Below are positions 60,574-64,000 of a DNA stretch of 64,000 nt, in pieces. The notes beneath the pieces were generated by a model. That model was not told the origin of the DNA. It worked only from the letters and a program-made list of their open reading frames with translations, and did not search any database. The translations under genes and the position numbers were made by a program. The DNA comes from Candidatus Sulfotelmatobacter sp. (lineage in GTDB: Bacteria > Acidobacteriota > Terriglobia > Terriglobales > Acidobacteriaceae): the NCBI GenBank assembly GCA_025462865.1, contig JAOAPI010000050.1, positions 60,308 to 124,307 of the forward strand, in the 5' to 3' direction. Position 1 is the stretch's first letter. Each line of letters opens with the position of its first letter.

Positions 60574-61596
60574 ATGCAGCGTGTCCTAAGCCCTCTACCT
60601 CGAACGTTAATCTTTGTGCTGGCATTTGCAATATTTGGTTTTTTCAGATTGGCTGTCGCTCAAGACGGCAATCCTCCGCAAGACGTCAGCCATCAAGGAG
60701 ACCGCAGTCACGACGACAGCGCACCCACGATACAGACACTGGATGTCGTTGCACAAAAAGCGAATCCTTCGGAAAGCAATTCCTCGGCACTGATTCTTGG
60801 TCCAGGGGATGAAGCGGAGGTGACCGTATATGGTGCCCCTGATCTTTCCGGCCGCTCTCGTGTAGGGGCAGAGGGAAATATTTCGATGCCCCTGATCGGT
60901 TACGTTCGAGTGGCAGGACTCACCAGTAGCGAGGCGGAAGCGGCTATCGAAAGTCGATTGCGTCAGAACAATATTGTGAACGACCCGCGAGTCTCGGTAT
61001 TCGTGAAGGAATACACAAGCAGCGGAATCTCTGTCGCTGGTGAGGTCGCTAAGCCGGGGTACTACTCTGCTATCGGTCCGCACCGCTTATTCGATGTGTT
61101 GCAAGCAGCCGGCGGACCGACTGATAGAGCAGCCAGTAAAGTGGTGATCAGCCACCGCGACCAAACAGAAACCGCAACCCTTGATATCTCAAAAGATCCT
61201 GTCGAAATGGCCAGAAGTAACGTGGTCCTTCGGCCGGGCGATACGGTTGTAGTTCCGAAAGCAGGTATTGTGTACGTGCTTGGAGAGGTAACCCGACCGG
61301 GCGGGTACGTGCTCAATTCCACTGGAGGAATCACGGTTTTGCAGGTCGTAGCTGTGGCTGGTGGTCCGACTCACGTGGCGTCGGCCGGAAAAGCCAGACT
61401 GCTTCGTCGTACCGAAAATGGTTTTCAAGAGCAACCAATAGATCTGAAAAAACTTCTGCGCGGCAAAGCTCAGGATGTTTCTGTTCGCAACAACGATATA
61501 TTGTTTGTTCCGACTAGCGGGGTTAAAAGCGCGCTGAATGCCAGTGCGCTGGTTGCCACCGTGGGAACCGCCGCGATTTATCATGTCCCTTTCTAG
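60574..61596 (+). CDS. Wza-type polysaccharide export outer-membrane protein
   Basis: Read from ATG 60574, this 340-residue protein begins with a signal peptide (RTLIFVLAFAIFGFFRLAVA). No lipobox cysteine follows, so it is probably not a lipoprotein. The poly-export domain starts LILGPGDEAEVTVYGAPDLS, and two SLBB domains follow (SSGISVAGEVAKPGYYSAIG and IVYVLGEVTRPGGYVLNS). A hydrophobic helix at the very end (SALVATVGTAAIYHV) is in the place of Wza's outer-membrane helix. It would form the export pore of a capsule or exopolysaccharide system; partner kinase and polymerase genes should lie beyond the window. Confidence 0.88.
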   Translation: MQRVLSPLPRTLIFVLAFAIFGFFRLAVAQDGNPPQDVSHQGDRSHDDSAPTIQTLDVVAQKANPSESNSSALILGPGDEAEVTVYGAPDLSGRSRVGAEGNISMPLIGYVRVAGLTSSEAEAAIESRLRQNNIVNDPRVSVFVKEYTSSGISVAGEVAKPGYYSAIGPHRLFDVLQAAGGPTDRAASKVVISHRDQTETATLDISKDPVEMARSNVVLRPGDTVVVPKAGIVYVLGEVTRPGGYVLNSTGGITVLQVVAVAGGPTHVASAGKARLLRRTENGFQEQPIDLKKLLRGKAQDVSVRNNDILFVPTSGVKSALNASALVATVGTAAIYHVPF

Positions 61597-61897
61597 TCAA
61601 TCCGAGAATCCTGGGCGTGGGTAAAAGACTGCCGTTTGAGCTGAAAATGCCCGCTGCGATCTGTTCTTTCACGGCAATCCCCGCGGTGTAGCCTCGCTTG
61701 ATGACGAGAAGCACAGAAAATGGAAGCATGGTCAGTCCCGCTTGAATCTCCAATCACTGCCTGCGTCCTTGGCTCTGGCGCGATATTTCTAGTCTTGAAG
61801 GATATTTTTGGCCCTACAGGGGAATTCTGGAAACAGTCCACCTCGCCAAGATGAGCCCTGCGATTAACCATCGTATTCACAGTAAACGTCTACCGCA
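61597..61897. other. Intergenic region without a supported gene
   Basis: About 300 bases between the export protein and the dehydratase. No frame with a ribosome site, and no terminator with a T-run, was found. A promoter for the sugar genes may lie here. Confidence 0.5.
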
Positions 61898-63028
61898 ATG
61901 ATGGACAAAATGCAGGACACGGACAGCATTTGGACAGAATTTGCTGGCAATTCGAGCCGCGTACCCTCTTTCCTGCCATTAAAGGAGTACGTCTCAGAGA
62001 AGACCTTGTTGATTACGGGTGCCGGGGGCTCTATCGGCTCGGCACTGGCTTGCTGCGCAACCGCATGCAATGCCAAGACCTTGATCCTTCTTGACAGCAA
62101 CGAACATAACTTGCATGCTCTTGAACAATCTTTCGACATTTCATCGAAAGTAGTGCATATACCAATTCTAGGCAGCATCTCCGATTCGGTTTTGCTCGCT
62201 GAGATATTCGCACTCCACCGCCCGCAAATCATCCTTCATGCTGCAGCATGCAAGCACGTTCCATTGATGGAATTGAATCCGCTCGCAGCAGCAAGCACCA
62301 ACATTCTCGGCACCTACGCTTTGCTTCAGGCAGCCTCAGCTTACGGCGTCGCCGAGTTCATAATGGTCTCCACAGACAAAGCTGTCTTGCCCGTAAGCAT
62401 CATGGGCGCCACAAAGCGTGTGGCTGAATTGCTTTTGTTTGCACACCCAGAGAAAGCCTTGCAACGAAAGGCAGTGCGATTGGGCAACGTACTCGGTTCG
62501 AACGGGAGTGTAGGTCCGCTCTTTCTCAAGCAAATTATAGAAGGCGGTCCGGTGACGGTTACACACCCTGCCGCTTGCCGTTTCTTTCTAACCCTCAACC
62601 ATGCGGTTATTCTCCTGATGACCGCGTTATCGACGGAGTATGAAACAGGGATTTTGATTCCCGATCTAGGCCCGGCCCGAACTGTCGAGGAGCTTGCACG
62701 TTATCTCATCGCAGCAACGGGTAGAGAGCAGAAGGGCATCGAGATTATTTTCACCGAACTACGGCCGGGAGACAAGGTTGAAGAGATGCTCTTATCGCCT
62801 CATGAGAGTGGCATTGCACAAGAGAATGGTGTTTTCTCCACTGTACGACCGCAAATATTGGGCATCACGGCTCTGCGAGCGCTTGTGGAACAAATAACCA
62901 TTAGTATCCAGCGGAGAGACTTGCGGCTTCTGTTGGAGAGCATCTGTGAAGTTGTGCCACAATATCGACCCAGCCACGCGCTCCAGCAGGCGGTTGAGGT
63001 CAAACGCCAAATAGAGCTCTGCAAGTGA
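61898..63028 (+). CDS. Nucleotide-sugar 4,6-dehydratase, soluble FlaA1/LegB-like
   Basis: This 376-residue short-chain dehydrogenase has the NAD-binding loop ITGAGGSIGSAL (39-50) and the CapD-family motif STDKAV (158-163) with MGATK (169-173). The usual Tyr of Tyr-x-x-x-Lys is Met here, as in the WbpM/CapD branch. It lacks the N-terminal membrane helices of WbpM, so it resembles the soluble FlaA1/PseB/LegB enzymes that convert UDP-GlcNAc (or a GDP form) to the 4-keto-6-deoxy sugar. ATG 61904 is a possible alternative start. The next gene overlaps its stop. Substrate is inferred from family only. Confidence 0.86.
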   Translation: MMDKMQDTDSIWTEFAGNSSRVPSFLPLKEYVSEKTLLITGAGGSIGSALACCATACNAKTLILLDSNEHNLHALEQSFDISSKVVHIPILGSISDSVLLAEIFALHRPQIILHAAACKHVPLMELNPLAAASTNILGTYALLQAASAYGVAEFIMVSTDKAVLPVSIMGATKRVAELLLFAHPEKALQRKAVRLGNVLGSNGSVGPLFLKQIIEGGPVTVTHPAACRFFLTLNHAVILLMTALSTEYETGILIPDLGPARTVEELARYLIAATGREQKGIEIIFTELRPGDKVEEMLLSPHESGIAQENGVFSTVRPQILGITALRALVEQITISIQRRDLRLLLESICEVVPQYRPSHALQQAVEVKRQIELCK

Positions 63029-64000
63029 ATCAAAAGCGGACCATTGCTGCGATTACGACTTCAAGAGCAGACTATAGTCATCTCTACTGGCCTCTGCGCG
63101 AACTGGCAGCCCATCCGGATGTTGATCTCAAGCTTATTGTCATGGGATCACATTTGTCTCCGGAGTTCGGCCTCAGTGCCCAGGAGATTCGGAAAGACGG
63201 CTTTGCTATTGCTGCTTCCGTGGAAACGCTCCTCAGCTCTGATACCGATATTGGCATGGCAAAGAGCATCGGCGTTGCAGTACTTTCCCTTTCGGACCTT
63301 CTTGGACGCATGCGTCCTGACATTCTCCTTCTGATCGCTGACCGATACGAAATACTCGCGCCGGCAAGTGTTGCTCTGGCACTGCGCATACCGATTGCCC
63401 ATATTGAAGGTGGGGAAATCAGTGAGGGTGCGATCGATGACGCTGTCCGGAATGCTCTCACGAAAATGAGCCATATTCACTTCGCCTCAACCGAGAAAGC
63501 CCGGGGGCGCATCATTTCCATGGGAGAGGAGTCTTGGCGAGTGCATCGCGCGGGCGCTCCATCGCTAGATCATGTCAGGCGCAGCAAATTGCACACGCGT
63601 AGTGAACTGGAAAGGGATCTCAAATTAGATCTGGCCAAACCCACCATGATCGTTGCTTATCACCCGGTCACAATCGCAAAAGATACCATCTATGAAGCAT
63701 CCTCTTTATTCGCAGCGCTTAGCGAGAGGACTGAACAAATTCTCTTTTGCTATCCCAATGCGGATGCTGGGAGTCGTTCATTAATTGAGCAAACCCGGAG
63801 GTTTTTGGAAGCAGGGAGTAGCGGGCGCATCTTTGTCAACCTGAGTGCAGTGGTTTACTGGAGTTTGCTAGCGAGTGTTGACCTAATGGTGGGCAACTCA
63901 AGCAGTGGGATCATGGAAACTGCATCTCTCCCGTTACCGACGGTAAATGTTGGCCTGAGACAACATGGTAGGGAGCGCGCCAGAAATGTGATCGACGCCA
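63025..64000 (+). CDS. NeuC-type UDP-GlcNAc 2-epimerase, 3' end beyond window
   Basis: From GTG 63025, overlapping the dehydratase stop, an open frame of 325 codons runs off the window. It starts VNQKRTIAAITTSRADYSHL and has LRIPIAHIEGGEISEGAIDD, with MSHIHFASTEKARGRIISMG soon after, all typical of hydrolysing UDP-GlcNAc 2-epimerases of the NeuC/LegG group. The late part shows VGNSSSGIMETASL, the UDP-binding turn. Such enzymes release ManNAc or a diamino-deoxy analogue for nonulosonic acid synthesis. With the dehydratase before it, a legionaminic or pseudaminic-type acid pathway is likely to continue beyond the window; sialic acid or another sugar cannot be excluded. Confidence 0.88.
   Translation, partial: MNQKRTIAAITTSRADYSHLYWPLRELAAHPDVDLKLIVMGSHLSPEFGLSAQEIRKDGFAIAASVETLLSSDTDIGMAKSIGVAVLSLSDLLGRMRPDILLLIADRYEILAPASVALALRIPIAHIEGGEISEGAIDDAVRNALTKMSHIHFASTEKARGRIISMGEESWRVHRAGAPSLDHVRRSKLHTRSELERDLKLDLAKPTMIVAYHPVTIAKDTIYEASSLFAALSERTEQILFCYPNADAGSRSLIEQTRRFLEAGSSGRIFVNLSAVVYWSLLASVDLMVGNSSSGIMETASLPLPTVNVGLRQHGRERARNVIDA

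Noticed and set aside
1..64000. Search by eye for tRNA genes, rRNA, intact insertion sequences and prophage genes
   Set aside because: No cloverleaf with a GTTCGA arm in a gene gap, no rRNA motifs, no transposase or phage proteins were recognised.

Overview
The window looks like chromosomal DNA from an Acidobacteriota member (Terriglobia/Koribacter-like). This is inferred from GC-rich coding style, the gene families present (large TolC proteins with a glycine-rich insert, a FecR/DUF6600 protein with a Pro/Asn tail, a fused E1 alpha-beta dehydrogenase, cNMP-binding/flavin reductase fusion) and hairpin repeats between genes. No rRNA, tRNA, CRISPR array, intact insertion sequence or prophage was seen.

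Layout. 1-5.2 kb: the 5' end of a secreted protein, an ECF sigma/anti-sigma pair, an isochorismatase-fold protein, and a divergent soluble histidine kinase and Crp/Fnr regulator. 5.2-5.9 kb: a Phd/PIN toxin-antitoxin pair with a readable promoter. 6.2-10.6 kb: two tandem TolC-family outer-membrane proteins. 10.8-19.1 kb: PRC-barrel protein, small conserved proteins, two glycosyltransferase genes, an acyl-CoA mutase large subunit and a DUF255/YyaL protein. 19.2-25.2 kb, mostly minus strand: a 53-residue secreted peptide, a membrane protein, a CBS protein, a DUF58 protein and a fused 2-oxoacid dehydrogenase E1. 25.4-27.2 kb: an arsR-arsM-arsC operon ending in a scrap of an aquaporin gene. 27.3-32.1 kb: HAD phosphatase, transglutaminase-like protein, secreted protein, a three-domain flavoprotein and a DUF433/DUF5615 pair. 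32.4-35.2 kb: uvrB and a vapBC-like pair.

35.2-38.7 kb, minus strand, is a compact signalling cluster: a possible PilZ-like protein, an unknown 369-residue protein, a degenerate receiver joined to a phosphoacceptor helix pair without an ATPase, and a divergent CheR. It is the best candidate here for an undescribed system. 39.2-44.5 kb carries two large secreted proteins, each followed by a strong terminator. 44.5-45.9 kb is repeat-rich and decaying, with a frameshifted glyoxalase/VOC remnant. 45.9-51.6 kb is a translationally coupled operon of a 1287-residue soluble sensor kinase, a lone receiver and an NtrC-type sigma-54 activator.

52.0-60.2 kb is one chemosensory operon in the order TonB-fold protein, MCP, CheW, CheR, CheA, CheB, CheY, CheX. 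No flagellar or pilus gene lies in the window, so its output is unknown. 60.6-64.0 kb is the start of an exopolysaccharide or nonulosonate-type sugar locus: Wza-like export protein, nucleotide-sugar 4,6-dehydratase and a NeuC-type UDP-GlcNAc 2-epimerase cut by the window end.

Possible functional links (inference): the E1 dehydrogenase would make isobutyryl-CoA from valine, and the mutase carries the Phe/Gln active-site pair expected of isobutyryl-CoA mutase rather than methylmalonyl-CoA mutase.
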